Assembly: GCA_937912125.1 (NCBI GenBank)
Contig: CALDOK010000124.1
Location: forward strand, 1 to 56,016
Length of the DNA stretch: 56,016 nucleotides
Reading direction: 5' to 3'
From: an uncultured Pseudomonadota bacterium
GTDB taxonomy: Bacteria; Myxococcota_A; UBA796; JAFGLY01
In this document: in pieces, positions 16,516 to 25,721 of the stretch
How positions within the stretch are numbered: the stretch's first letter is position 1
How the letters are laid out: each line of letters opens with the position of its first letter
Made by a program: the position numbers and the translations under genes
The notes under the pieces: model-generated
What the model saw: the letters and a program-made list of their open reading frames with translations, nothing else
Databases searched by the model: none
What the model was told of the DNA's origin: nothing

Positions 16516-17486
16516 TGCAGCTGCCCGATGCCCGCGTGGGCACCTACCTGCGAGCATTTCGCGCCGGGCTCGAGGCGCTGGCCCCCCACGGCGACTACGT
16601 CCCCCTCAGGGAGCAGATCACCCTGCTCGAGGCGCTGGACCCGGACTGCTCGGGCGGCCTGCTGCTGCCTGCGGAGATCGACTCTCGGGCGGGCCTGCCC
16701 GCCCTGCCTTGGCTGGAGCGCGCCCGCGCCGAGCAAGGCCAGGCGCGGGCGGCGGGAGCCCACGCGGATCTGTCCCAGCTGGAGATCGAGCGGGCCTACG
16801 CCCTGGACAAGGCCCTGGGCGCTCGCTTCGAGGCACGGCAGCGCCTGCACCGCCTGCTGCGCAATCACGACATCCTTCCGGCCTCTCGCCTGGTCGCGGT
16901 GCTCAAGCGAAGCGACGGCGTCCCAGTCGTGGAGCTGTCCTACGATCACCTCGCGGTCGGCAGCGCCTGGGAGCGGGTCCGCCTGGAGGTCGCGGCGCCA
17001 GCGCCCATCAGCGGGGGCGGAGCCCTGGATGTGCAGCTGAGCCAACGGGCCGTCGGGGTTCACCCGGGCCTGCGTCACCTGCTGGCGCGCCATGCCCTCA
17101 CTTCTCTCGTGGCGCTCCACGCCCAGCTGCACGATGCCCTGGGGGGGCGGTTGCTGCGGCTGTCGCGGTCCAGGGTGGGACCGTTCTGGTTCCCGGGGAT
17201 CCCCCTGCCCCGGGACGTGCCCCAGGCCCTGGTCGCCGGCCTGGTGCTGCACCTCTCCAGCGAGGTGGTGGGCACCGAGGTGCGCGCCAGCCGCCACCTG
17301 GACCCCTGGCACGCTCCCCCCGCCGGTGAGCTGGTGCCTCGGGGTTGCCGCATCTACCGGGAACGCCGCTTCTGCGCCTCCCCTGCCCTGCTGCCCGAGC
17401 TCGAGCGCTGGGGAGACGCGCGCGGTGTGCCGGTGCTCGCGCAGCCCTTGACCCCACGGCCCGTTCCCACGCGCCGCAGCCTGTAG
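16515..17486 (+). CDS. unrecognised protein, partner of the coiled-coil gene
   Basis: A 323-residue protein of unknown family. It begins with a helical segment (M-Q-L-P-D-A-R-V-G-T-Y-L-R-A-F) and has a mixed alpha/beta middle and C-terminal half, with V-P-V-V-E-L-S-Y-D-H-L-A-V-G, W-F-P-G-I-P-L-P-R-D-V-P and C-R-I-Y-R-E-R-R-F-C. There is no export signal. It shares one base with the upstream coiled-coil gene and ends one base before the convergent stop of the large degenerate Hsp90-like gene. This packing hints that the four genes around 15.5-22.6 kb have travelled together, but that is inference. No catalytic motif was found. Confidence 0.72.
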   Translation: MQLPDARVGTYLRAFRAGLEALAPHGDYVPLREQITLLEALDPDCSGGLLLPAEIDSRAGLPALPWLERARAEQGQARAAGAHADLSQLEIERAYALDKALGARFEARQRLHRLLRNHDILPASRLVAVLKRSDGVPVVELSYDHLAVGSAWERVRLEVAAPAPISGGGALDVQLSQRAVGVHPGLRHLLARHALTSLVALHAQLHDALGGRLLRLSRSRVGPFWFPGIPLPRDVPQALVAGLVLHLSSEVVGTEVRASRHLDPWHAPPAGELVPRGCRIYRERRFCASPALLPELERWGDARGVPVLAQPLTPRPVPTRRSL

Positions 17487-17487
17487 A

Positions 17488-20400
17488 TCAGCCGTCCAGG
17501 TTCGCCGCCAGCAGCACGCGATGGATGGCATGAAGCTCGAGGGTGTGCCCACGCTTGCGCGCCCAGCGCACCAGCCGCCAGGCCATCTCCAGCAGCAGCA
17601 GGCTCCTGGCACGCTGGAGGTCGCGATCCGAGCGGCTATCTCTGGTGGGACCGTCCAGCCCGAAGCCATAGCCGCCGCCATCCACCACCCGGGTGACCAT
17701 GGTGTTGCGCAGGTTCAGCAGCAGCACGGGGCCGCTGCTGCGACCACGCTCCACGAGGCGCACACGCTCTGCAGGGTCCTCGAGGTACTGCAGATCCAGC
17801 GCGACCTCGAGCTCGTGATCGTAGCCCAGAGCCCGCTGAAAGCGCTGCTCGAGATCCTCCCGCCCACCTCTGGTCTGTCCTGCGGCGATGGGGCCTGCCT
17901 TGGCGAGCCGTGCCAGGACGGGGTGCAGCGAGCCAGGACGAGGACCCCGCTCGCCAAGGGAGAGCCAGTCGTACAGGCTGCCGTAGGGGGCACAAGGCAC
18001 AGCCATGGCTAGCTCCCGCGCGCCTCCCCGGTCAAGCCTGCCCCGTCGCCAGGCATCGATGGCGAAGGCCGCCGCGTAGTGCCGCGCCGCCTCCCTCTGC
18101 TCGCCCCGGATCTCCCCACCCCCCAACAGGCTCGCCAGGCCCTGGTAGAGCAGCAGGCGCTCGAGCATGAGCAGCTCTTCTTGATCTTCGCTGGGGAAGG
18201 ACGAACCCGGCGGGAGGCTGACCAGGCCGTGCACGGGCAGGCTCTGTTCCCCGTCGTACAGGGCATGGAGCGTGCGCGAGGAGTGGAGCAAGACGCCAGC
18301 CGTGGGATCGAAGGGTGCACGCAGGCCGATCCAACCCTCCAGGCCCGCGCCGCGCACCTCTCGGCGGGCGACCCAGCCGACGGGGTCGCCGCCCCAGCCG
18401 TAGCCCTCGGGCCCGTCATCCAGGTAGAGCCGCAGAGAGCCGGGTGGGAGAACGCGCTCCAAGGCGCGGAGGTGGTCGAAGCTCAAGGCCATGGTGTCCT
18501 GCCCCAGCGGCAGGGCGCCGCCCACGGGCACCACCGGGGGATGATCTTGGACGGGGGAAGACGCCGCGGAAGGCGTCTCCCACAGAGCCTCAGCGCCGCT
18601 CTTGGGGATGGCCTCGAGGATGGAGAGCGCCATGACGCCCATGGCCATGCTCTGACTGGCGATGGAGCCATCGCAGGCCAGCTCCTCCCAGTCCTTCGTG
18701 CGCTCGAGGCGACGCAGCTCCTGGGTGAGCAAGCGCAAGCCCTCGGACCATCCGATGTTGTCCGGGGCCCCAGGAGCGGAGACCAGGCCGATGATCGGCA
18801 ACGCGGTGCTGCGTCGGGCCCACTGCGCCAGCTGGGGTGGCGTCCGGAAGCTCCGGGGCACGAAGAGGATGTGGCCATAGCTCTCCCAGGCCAGCTCCCT
18901 GCGGCTCATGGCATGCCAGCCCCCCGCGGAGCAGCCTACGCAGCACACAGGCAGCGCGTCGTCTTGGCCTGCCGCCAGGTGCCCCCACCCGAGCATGGCC
19001 TCGAGGGGGGCCAGGCGGGACCGCTCCGCCTCACTCGCCAGCTGGATCACGGCCTGGCTGCCCTGGGCCTCCAGCAAGCGGCGCAGGGTGAGCGCCCCGT
19101 CCACCGCGTCCGCCAGGGGGAGTTCCATGACCGCGAGGCTCTGGCCCGGCGTCAGGCCCAGCAAGATGGGCTCGAGCGTCACGCCGCTGGGGCCCTCCAC
19201 GAAGAGCGGGCGCAGGGACTCCCGCAGCAGCGCGCAGCGCAGGTCGCGGAGCTCGGGGCCGTCTCCGGGGATCTGCTGCGGGCCCGGCAGCAGCCAGCGC
19301 CAGGCCTCGGCGACCACGCGCTCGGCCACGGCCTCGCGGAGAGCAAGCTCCGGCTCATCCCCCGCGGCGACCAGGTGGACGCTGACCCCGGGGAGATCCA
19401 GCTCCAGGGCACCGCACCAGGCGCTGCGCGAGGCGGCGCCCACGGACAGCGGGATCTCGCCGGGCTCGGCCCTGATGGCGTCGGCACAGCCAGCCAGATC
19501 CAGGCGCAAGGCGAGGCCCAGCTGGACACCTCGGTGGTGGAAGCTCGCCTCGAGGCGGCCGACCTCCCGTCGCCGCTCGAGGGCATTGTGGACGAACTCC
19601 ACGTCGGCGGGGCTGGCCAGGGGGGCGAGGGAGAGACCGGGACACTCTGCGGCGAGGGTGCGGGCCTGCCCGGCACTGAGCTGCAGGACGGGGAACGGGA
19701 ACCTGCTGGGGTCCGCGGACGCCTCGATCTGCACTGCATCTTCAGGCCGGCACCAGAACAACCTGGTCCCAGCAGGCAGCCCGCTGAGCTCACCGGGGGA
19801 CACCACCGGCCGCACGCCGAGCTGTCCTATCGGGATGGGGAGCGCCTCGGGGGCTGGCCCAGCCACGACCTGCTCACCGACGGGCGCCTCGTGGGGGATC
19901 GGCGGGAGGCCGGGAGGCTTCCAGCTCTCGCCGGCGCTGCGACGGATGAGGGTGGTGGCGTGGGGCTGGGCCATGTGCAGCAGCCGCACGAAAGCGCTGT
20001 CCTGCACGATATCGCTCTGATCGGCGGTCTTGCGCAGGCGATCGTCGCAGAGCACGCCCACCAGGGGGACGCCCCCGGGAGCCCGGCCCAGGACGGGCAG
20101 GTCCATCGTTGTGATCCACACTCCACCCACCACCAGCCGCACGCCGATGGGCGAGCGACTCGAGGTCGCGCGCTCCCGAACACCGGGGATGGCCACCACC
20201 CCCCGCGCTCCGTCCTGCTGGAAGCTCTGCTCGTCCTCGGTGCCGAACATGTGCAGCTGGGTGCTGGGGCGGTAGCCGAAGGGCGCGCGGCCGTTGAGCA
20301 GGATGGGCACGGGTGAGTGGACGCAGCGGCTCTCGACCAGGGCTTCCTCGGCGTGGAACTCGGGACCGTCGAAGCGGTCCAGCCAGCCGGTGCGCAGTTG

Positions 20401-20883
20401 CACCAGCAGGTAGGTGCCCGCCATGGGCTGCTGAGGACGCCCCAGGGCCCCGCCTCCGTTCCGGTCCAGATCGACCCTGACCGTGCCCTCGACGGTGCCA
20501 TCGCCGCTCTCGATGCGCACCAGCTTGGGCTCGCGCTGCAGCAGGGCGTTGAGGCCGATGGCCAGCTGGCTGAGGTGCCGGGTGGCCGGGTCGGTGCGGG
20601 CGAGGAAGAGGTGATCGAAGATGTTCTCGAGCTGGGCCGCGGTGCAGGCACGCCCGCCAACCCAGGCCACCAGGACCGCGGTGTCGCTGACGTCGATGGC
20701 GATGTAGGTGGCGCCTGCGAAGACGGCCGCCTGCACCAGCTCGAGCACGTAGCCAGCCGGGTGCCGCAGGGAGAACTCCCGCAGCTTGTCGACGGCCTTG
20801 TCGCGGGAGAGGGTGAACTCCCGCCGTTCAACGAAGGTGCCCGGGGAACGGCTGCGCGCGATGAGGTCTTCCATGCCGCTCAT
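17488..20883 (-). CDS. large protein with degenerate Hsp90-like N-terminal domain
   Basis: An 1131-residue cytoplasmic protein. Residues about 30-240 align by eye with the GHKL/Hsp90 ATPase fold of the gene just upstream. The N-box is Y-V-L-E-L-V-Q-A-A-V-F-A-G-A: Glu48 is kept but the Mg-binding Asn is Ala52. The D-x-G-x-G loop reads A-W-V-G-G, and the glycine-rich lid is S-Q-L-A-I-G-L-N-A-L-L, so ATP binding is probably lost. The remaining 890 residues are not recognised; they include a Cys-rich spot (V-C-C-V-G-C-S-A-G-G-W) and a helical C-terminus. ATG 20883 overlaps the stop of the upstream ATPase gene by four bases (ATGA); a longer frame reaching 21243 lies inside that gene and is rejected. 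Confidence 0.8.
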   Translation of the reverse strand: MSGMEDLIARSRSPGTFVERREFTLSRDKAVDKLREFSLRHPAGYVLELVQAAVFAGATYIAIDVSDTAVLVAWVGGRACTAAQLENIFDHLFLARTDPATRHLSQLAIGLNALLQREPKLVRIESGDGTVEGTVRVDLDRNGGGALGRPQQPMAGTYLLVQLRTGWLDRFDGPEFHAEEALVESRCVHSPVPILLNGRAPFGYRPSTQLHMFGTEDEQSFQQDGARGVVAIPGVRERATSSRSPIGVRLVVGGVWITTMDLPVLGRAPGGVPLVGVLCDDRLRKTADQSDIVQDSAFVRLLHMAQPHATTLIRRSAGESWKPPGLPPIPHEAPVGEQVVAGPAPEALPIPIGQLGVRPVVSPGELSGLPAGTRLFWCRPEDAVQIEASADPSRFPFPVLQLSAGQARTLAAECPGLSLAPLASPADVEFVHNALERRREVGRLEASFHHRGVQLGLALRLDLAGCADAIRAEPGEIPLSVGAASRSAWCGALELDLPGVSVHLVAAGDEPELALREAVAERVVAEAWRWLLPGPQQIPGDGPELRDLRCALLRESLRPLFVEGPSGVTLEPILLGLTPGQSLAVMELPLADAVDGALTLRRLLEAQGSQAVIQLASEAERSRLAPLEAMLGWGHLAAGQDDALPVCCVGCSAGGWHAMSRRELAWESYGHILFVPRSFRTPPQLAQWARRSTALPIIGLVSAPGAPDNIGWSEGLRLLTQELRRLERTKDWEELACDGSIASQSMAMGVMALSILEAIPKSGAEALWETPSAASSPVQDHPPVVPVGGALPLGQDTMALSFDHLRALERVLPPGSLRLYLDDGPEGYGWGGDPVGWVARREVRGAGLEGWIGLRAPFDPTAGVLLHSSRTLHALYDGEQSLPVHGLVSLPPGSSFPSEDQEELLMLERLLLYQGLASLLGGGEIRGEQREAARHYAAAFAIDAWRRGRLDRGGARELAMAVPCAPYGSLYDWLSLGERGPRPGSLHPVLARLAKAGPIAAGQTRGGREDLEQRFQRALGYDHELEVALDLQYLEDPAERVRLVERGRSSGPVLLLNLRNTMVTRVVDGGGYGFGLDGPTRDSRSDRDLQRARSLLLLEMAWRLVRWARKRGHTLELHAIHRVLLAANLDG

Positions 20884-22628
20884 GGGCTCGCCTCTTGGCT
20901 GCGCTCCCACGCGTCGGCCAGCACCTTCTCCCACGGCCCGCCCCGGCGCACGTCGGCTGCGTCGAGCAGCAGGTGGGCCAGGCTGGCTGCGGCCAGGTGC
21001 AGATCGTCCTGGGCCGCCAGCAGGATGGCGTGGAAGGTGGGGTGGCTGCGGTCCACCAGCACCGAGCGCTCGCGCACGAACAGGGGCAGGCGCACGGTGG
21101 CGGGCGCCATCCGACGGAACAGGCCCCCCTCGGGCGGGCCCTCGAGGGCCAAGGGGCCCTGCTCGTGCTGGGCGTCGCCGTGGAAGCCACCCACGACCGC
21201 GCCGACCCCCTGGCCCACCGCCCGGTGGAGCAGGGCGTTGCACTCCTCGAGCAGCTGCCGCTCCGCGCGGCTGAGCTCTGCCTCGGCGGTGACCTCGGCC
21301 AGGCAGAACAGCTCGGGAAGCTGGGCCAGGTGACGCCGCTTGGGGCGCAAGGGCAACATTGGGGGCTCGAAGGCCGCCAGCAGCAGGGCGCGGATCTCGG
21401 GCTTGTCGGGGAGCACGATGTGGCCGGCCTCGAGCACCGCGGCTTCGAGGGCGGCATCCCCGCCTTGGAGGAGCACGCAGCCCAGCCCTCGCTCCTGATC
21501 CTCGATGCGGGCCAGGCTGACCACCTGGCCGCGGATGTCGTAGAACAGGCAGCGTCGGCCGAAGTCGTCATCTTGCTCGTGGAACGCAGTGCGGTCACAC
21601 TCCTGGGCCAGGAATCGCAGCCAGGGCTCGATGGGCTCCCCGGCCCGGGTGGCCTGCTCCAGCCGCTCCAGCAGCAGCTGGCGCAGCCGCAGCGCCGTGG
21701 CCTGGACGGCCCGCATGGCGCGGCCCCAGGCCTCGTCGTGCAGTACGTTGTCGCGGGTCAGGGTGTGCTCGAGGGCGTCGCACTTGACCTCGAAGGCGAT
21801 GTGTCCGACCGCGTCGGAGAAGGTGCCGAGCAGCTCGGAGTTGCCGGACTCGATCAGGGTGAGCCCGCCGTTGAAGTAGCCGTAGCTGGGGGTGTCGCAG
21901 TAGCCAGCCACCACCAGGACGTCGTCCACCTGCAGCTCGATCTGCAGGAGGCTGCGCAAGCCCATGGGCTCGTTGATGGACTCTGGCCCCGCCGCCGTGG
22001 ACGGCGCCGCCGAGGCCTGCTCGAAGGCCGCGAAGGGGTCGGCCTGGGTCTGCGCGTGTTCCTGGTCCTGCTGGGTTCGATCCCAGAAGGTGATGGGGGT
22101 GTCCGAGTGCCGGCACCAGTAGCGCAGCACCCAGCGGCACTGCTGCACGAACTCCGGGACCCGCTGCAGCTCGATCTGCTCGAAGACGGTGATGCGGGTG
22201 CCGGTGACCGGGTGGTCCAGCCGGGTCTTGTCGAAGCTGCGGTCGGCGTGGAAGAGCAGCTCCCAGGCCTCGCCGTGGCGCCCGGTATGGATCAGCACGG
22301 CCTCGGGGCCGATGGCGAAGACCGAGGTGAAGCCGATGCCGAACTTGCCGATCTTGGTGAGGTCGCCTTCTTTGGTGGACGAGAACATGCGGGTGAGCTG
22401 GTCGTCGACGATGGCCTCGTCCATGCCCTCGCCGAAGTCGTCCACGTGCACCTCGAGCACGCCGGCGTCCGCACGATAGCGCAGCCAGACCTCCACCCGC
22501 GGCGAGCCGGCGTCGATGCTGTTCTGGACCAGCTCTCGCAGGAAGTCCATGGGCCGGGCGAACTGGTGGACCAGGTTGTCCAGCGCCTGTCTGGCGAGGG
22601 TGGGTGCGTTGGCGGGGACGACGGCCAT
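20880..22628 (-). CDS. Hsp90-like (GHKL) ATPase of unknown role
   Basis: A 582-residue protein with a well-conserved Hsp90-type ATPase domain at the N-terminus: N-box F-L-R-E-L-V-Q-N-S-I-D-A-G (Glu32, Asn36), D-x-G-x-G-M in D-D-F-G-E-G-M (64-69), then F-S-S-T-K and the lid G-K-F-G-I-G-F (94-100). After about residue 210 it no longer resembles HtpG: it lacks the standard middle and C-terminal dimer domains, and the tail is unfamiliar (V-L-V-D-R-S-H-P-T-F). It is coupled by a 4-base overlap to the degenerate homologue downstream, suggesting an active/inactive pair. No Shine-Dalgarno sequence is visible; the start lies 15 bases after the hydrolase stop. Chaperone, DNA-repair (MutL-like) and defence roles are all possible. 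Confidence 0.85.
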   Translation of the reverse strand: MAVVPANAPTLARQALDNLVHQFARPMDFLRELVQNSIDAGSPRVEVWLRYRADAGVLEVHVDDFGEGMDEAIVDDQLTRMFSSTKEGDLTKIGKFGIGFTSVFAIGPEAVLIHTGRHGEAWELLFHADRSFDKTRLDHPVTGTRITVFEQIELQRVPEFVQQCRWVLRYWCRHSDTPITFWDRTQQDQEHAQTQADPFAAFEQASAAPSTAAGPESINEPMGLRSLLQIELQVDDVLVVAGYCDTPSYGYFNGGLTLIESGNSELLGTFSDAVGHIAFEVKCDALEHTLTRDNVLHDEAWGRAMRAVQATALRLRQLLLERLEQATRAGEPIEPWLRFLAQECDRTAFHEQDDDFGRRCLFYDIRGQVVSLARIEDQERGLGCVLLQGGDAALEAAVLEAGHIVLPDKPEIRALLLAAFEPPMLPLRPKRRHLAQLPELFCLAEVTAEAELSRAERQLLEECNALLHRAVGQGVGAVVGGFHGDAQHEQGPLALEGPPEGGLFRRMAPATVRLPLFVRERSVLVDRSHPTFHAILLAAQDDLHLAAASLAHLLLDAADVRRGGPWEKVLADAWERSQEASP

Positions 22629-22643
22629 GCTCAGGAGCCGCCG

Positions 22644-24581
22644 CTATTCCGGGTCGCAGGGACCGTCGCAGAAGTGCTCGATGGTGCCGTCTTCGTAGAA
22701 GCGCTCCACCTGCTCCTGGCCGGCGAACTCCCGGCGGGGCTTCTCGTGGCTGTCGGTCTCCTCGGGGCTGGGCTCGGCCTCGACGGGCTCCTGCACGCCG
22801 TAGTCGAACTCCACGAAGGCGTTGCCCACGAAGGGGGGCTGACGGGTCTCGAGGCCCCAGACATCGCGCACGGCCGGCTCCACCAGGCTGGCGCCCCAGG
22901 CGCGGGCCTGGATGTGGGCGCCGAGGGTGGGCACCTGTGCGTCACCGATGCCCACCTGGATCAGGGCCTGCTTGGCCGGGGTGTCATCGTCGATGGCGCG
23001 CTGGTTCATGTAGAAGGCCCAGCCCGAGCCCTCGCCTGGATCCCACAACATCTGCATCAGGGCGATCATGAGCGAGATGTCCATGTCACTCTCGTACTGG
23101 CCCCGCAGCAGGATGAAGTACAGCTCGAAGTCGTAGGAGCGGGTGAGTAGCAGGGAGTAGGGCATGCCACCCACGCCAAACACGCCCCGCTCGATGCGCT
23201 TGGACAGGGGCACGTAGGCACCGCCGAGGATCGAGCCCTGGGAGTTGCCGTAGTAGTAGAGCTGCCCCGGGTCGTACAGCAGCGTGCCGTCCTGCGACAG
23301 GTAGGGGTCCAGGGCCCCGTCGCCGGTCATGGCCTCGGCGGCCATCAGGAACTCGACCACGCCCTGGTGCAGTCGCTCGGGCACGGTGGCGAAGTTGGAC
23401 ATGCCCGTGCCGATCTCGTCCATGATCATGGCGACGTCTTCGCCCTTCATGCCGGTCCAGTCGGTGGCGAAGAGCACCCAGCCGTAGCGGTTGGCGGCCT
23501 CGGACAGCCAGCCCGTGTAGACCTCGCTCTGGCTGCCCAGCAGGCCGTGGCCGTACTGGACCAGGCGGCCAGCCCGCGGGTCAGCGATGAGCGAGCACGG
23601 GATGCGCACCGTGAACTCCACGTCCTGGTCGCCGTTGTAGTAGGGCATGCCGTCGGCGTCCCGGGTGAGGTTCGAGCCCGGGTCCCAGGAGTCCAGGTAC
23701 AGCGGCACCGTCATGGTGCCGCGCAGGGTGCGGCCGATGGTGGGGGGGGAGTCGCCAGAGCAGTCTTCCTCGCCCACCAGCTCGAAGCTGACGGGAGGGC
23801 CGCCGTCGGCCACGCGCTCGAGGGCGTCGTCGCGCATGGCGATCATGCGCCCCAGGCTGTTCTCGCTGGAGACGGTGACGAAGTCCCAGGCCAGCTGCAG
23901 ATCGCCCCGGGCGAAGCCGTCGGCCTCGAGCACGGGGAAGATGTCCTGCTCGTAGTGGTCGCGCTGCCGCTCGAGATCCGCCACATCGGTGGAGACCTCG
24001 TCCCGCAGGTCCACGAAGCCAGGCATGGGATCGAGGGTGGCGCCGCTCGAGTCCACCAGGCCCCGGATGCCCACCACGTAGCGGGTGCCGTGCTCCATGG
24101 GCACCACCGGGCGCATGATGAACAAGGACTCGTCCTCGTCGCGCACGCGGACCTCGAGCTCGCCGAAGTGGGGCACCCGCTCGCCGGTCTCGGCGTTGAG
24201 GATCACCGTCTTGACGTCACTGGCCAGGTAGGCGTCGAGGTCTTCGTGCCCGACCACACCATCCATCGACACATCCGGGAAGTGGACGTAGGTGGCGCCG
24301 AGGTTGGGGAAGCCATCCTTCTCGTTCCAGTAGCTGGGGTCGGTCTGCAGGTCGCTGTCGTTGATGGGCAGAGAGCTGGGGCCGAAGTCCACCCGCACGC
24401 CGGTGACGGTGGTGGGGTCCTCGGCCAGGAAGAAGCTGGACGGGAAGGGCAGCAGGCAGTGCTCGCCGCCACCCACGGGGTTGCAGTCGCCGCGGGGCCC
24501 CAGGGCTGCGGTGTCGTCTTCGGCGGGCGGGCAGCCCACCAACAAGATCGCCGCGGGGAGGGCGTGGAGGAAGCTGCGCAT
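22644..24581 (-). CDS. alpha/beta-hydrolase-like lipoprotein
   Basis: A 645-residue exported lipoprotein: the signal peptide ends I-L-L-V-G-C and AAGGAG precedes the ATG. The N-terminal 330 residues are beta-rich and resemble the N-terminal part of secreted virulence-factor-lipase-like proteins. The C-terminal half shows an alpha/beta hydrolase core with Y-G-H-G-L-L-G-S and the nucleophile elbow G-N-S-Q-G-S (Ser447). A late H-F-C or a mid-domain His would complete the triad, but I cannot assign it. An esterase or lipase of the cell surface is the likely activity. ATG 24581 is chosen over the longer frame because the signal peptide starts there. The Hsp90-like gene follows 15 bases downstream; co-transcription is likely, a functional link is not shown. 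Confidence 0.78.
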   Translation of the reverse strand: MRSFLHALPAAILLVGCPPAEDDTAALGPRGDCNPVGGGEHCLLPFPSSFFLAEDPTTVTGVRVDFGPSSLPINDSDLQTDPSYWNEKDGFPNLGATYVHFPDVSMDGVVGHEDLDAYLASDVKTVILNAETGERVPHFGELEVRVRDEDESLFIMRPVVPMEHGTRYVVGIRGLVDSSGATLDPMPGFVDLRDEVSTDVADLERQRDHYEQDIFPVLEADGFARGDLQLAWDFVTVSSENSLGRMIAMRDDALERVADGGPPVSFELVGEEDCSGDSPPTIGRTLRGTMTVPLYLDSWDPGSNLTRDADGMPYYNGDQDVEFTVRIPCSLIADPRAGRLVQYGHGLLGSQSEVYTGWLSEAANRYGWVLFATDWTGMKGEDVAMIMDEIGTGMSNFATVPERLHQGVVEFLMAAEAMTGDGALDPYLSQDGTLLYDPGQLYYYGNSQGSILGGAYVPLSKRIERGVFGVGGMPYSLLLTRSYDFELYFILLRGQYESDMDISLMIALMQMLWDPGEGSGWAFYMNQRAIDDDTPAKQALIQVGIGDAQVPTLGAHIQARAWGASLVEPAVRDVWGLETRQPPFVGNAFVEFDYGVQEPVEAEPSPEETDSHEKPRREFAGQEQVERFYEDGTIEHFCDGPCDPE

Positions 24582-24657
24582 GGGGTCTCCTTGGGGGCGC
24601 CGTGGCGGTCCGAACACGACGCGGGTGGGCAGCAAGGTATCACGATGAGCGCTCGGC

Positions 24658-24686
24658 TTGACATGGCCTCTTCCAACCTCTAGAAA
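24658..24686 (+). promoter_or_regulatory. sigma-70-type promoter
   Basis: TTGACA (24658-24663), a 17-base spacer and TAGAAA (24681-24686) form the clearest promoter in the window. The expected start is about 20 bases before the ATG at 24715. It lies in the gap between two divergent lipoprotein genes and serves the plus-strand one. Confidence 0.75.
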
Positions 24687-24714
24687 GCCGCAGACGAAGC
24701 ATGCTGGAGGTTTC

Positions 24715-25623
24715 ATGCGCCGCACCCTCGCTCTCGCCCTGCTGGTCCCCCTGGCCCTCGGTTGTCCCAAGGACACCGACGACACGTCCGGCACGGACGA
24801 CACCGGGCCCGACACCAGCGACCCCATGGATCGCTTCATCCACCTCACCGACGAGCTCGCCGGGGACATCGCCTGCTTCGAGCCTGGCTCCGACTGGCTC
24901 GCTCAGACCGTCGACGACGCCAAGGTGGCCACCCGCTCCCTCGAGGGGCTGGTCGAGGACTTCGAGGACGAGATCGGGGTGAACGAGGTGGAGCTCGAGG
25001 TGTGGTTCGGTGACGCCTTCACCGGCACCGCCGACGCTACAACCGAGAGCAACTCGGCGGGTGACGTCACCATCGAGCTGCCCACCTGCACCGCCCTGGC
25101 CTACAAGACCTCCACCCCTCCTGACGAGGAGCGCACGGTCGACACCTACGAAGCCCACCAGATCTACGGCTTCGTCGATGAAGGCCTGGCCCTCACCGAC
25201 AACTTCAACTCCGTCTCCCAGGCCACCTACATGCTGATCCCCAGCCTGTTGGGCGTGAGCATGGACGACGACAAGAGCGTCATCGCGGGCACCGCCTACG
25301 GCTGCGACGGCGAGCCCCTCCAGAACGCCCAGGTCGTGGTGGTGGACGCCAGCGGCGCCATCCCCGACACCCTGGTGGTCAACTACTTCGAAGACTCCTG
25401 GCCCGTGCGGGACCAACCCCACACCAGCGAAGACGGCCTGTGGGTGGCCATGAACGTGCCCGAGGGTGCCTGGACCGTGCAGCTGTGGGCCCTGGTGGGC
25501 GGCGAGGTCGTGCTCCTGGGCGCCACCGAGCTCACCACTTTCGCGGCCAGCATCAACATCTCGAACATCTACACTGGCTACGGCGACGGGGTGTACTTCC
25601 CCGACAGCTGCCTGGCCGAGTAG
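24715..25623 (+). CDS. lipoprotein of unknown function
   Basis: A 302-residue lipoprotein: the signal peptide ends L-A-L-G-C and is followed by an Asp/Thr/Gly linker (about 20-38), a feature shared by several exported proteins here. The central part (about 80-130) and the C-terminal part (V-I-A-G-T-A-Y-G-C-D-G-E-P-L-Q-N-A-Q-V) look like two beta-sandwich modules; the second resembles a carboxypeptidase-regulatory-like domain. No enzyme motif is visible. ATG 24715 is selected over an upstream frame extension because of GGAGG at 24706-24710 and the signal peptide. It has its own promoter at 24658-24686. Confidence 0.75.
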   Translation: MRRTLALALLVPLALGCPKDTDDTSGTDDTGPDTSDPMDRFIHLTDELAGDIACFEPGSDWLAQTVDDAKVATRSLEGLVEDFEDEIGVNEVELEVWFGDAFTGTADATTESNSAGDVTIELPTCTALAYKTSTPPDEERTVDTYEAHQIYGFVDEGLALTDNFNSVSQATYMLIPSLLGVSMDDDKSVIAGTAYGCDGEPLQNAQVVVVDASGAIPDTLVVNYFEDSWPVRDQPHTSEDGLWVAMNVPEGAWTVQLWALVGGEVVLLGATELTTFAASINISNIYTGYGDGVYFPDSCLAE

Positions 25624-25683
25624 CGGTGGGGTCCACCCCCGCCCGCACGAACCCTCCTGTGTGACACGGCGCGTCCCGTACCC

Positions 25684-25702
25684 GACGCCGGCCGGCGGCG
25701 TC
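25684..25702 (+). other. GC hairpin upstream of barrel-protein gene
   Basis: GACGCCG-GCCGG-CGGCGTC is a perfect 7-bp inverted repeat 20 bases before the ATG at 25722. It may be an operator, an mRNA hairpin affecting initiation or a terminator stem without a T-run. Confidence 0.25.
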
Positions 25703-25721
25703 CCAACCCCCGGTGCTCTCC

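Noticed and set aside
20884..21243. N-terminal extension of the 1131-residue protein
   Set aside because: It lies inside the Hsp90-like gene in another frame and is Pro/Arg/Gly-rich noise; the ATGA overlap start at 20883 fits better.
20880..22628. HtpG
   Set aside because: Only the ATPase domain matches; length and the remaining domains do not fit HtpG.
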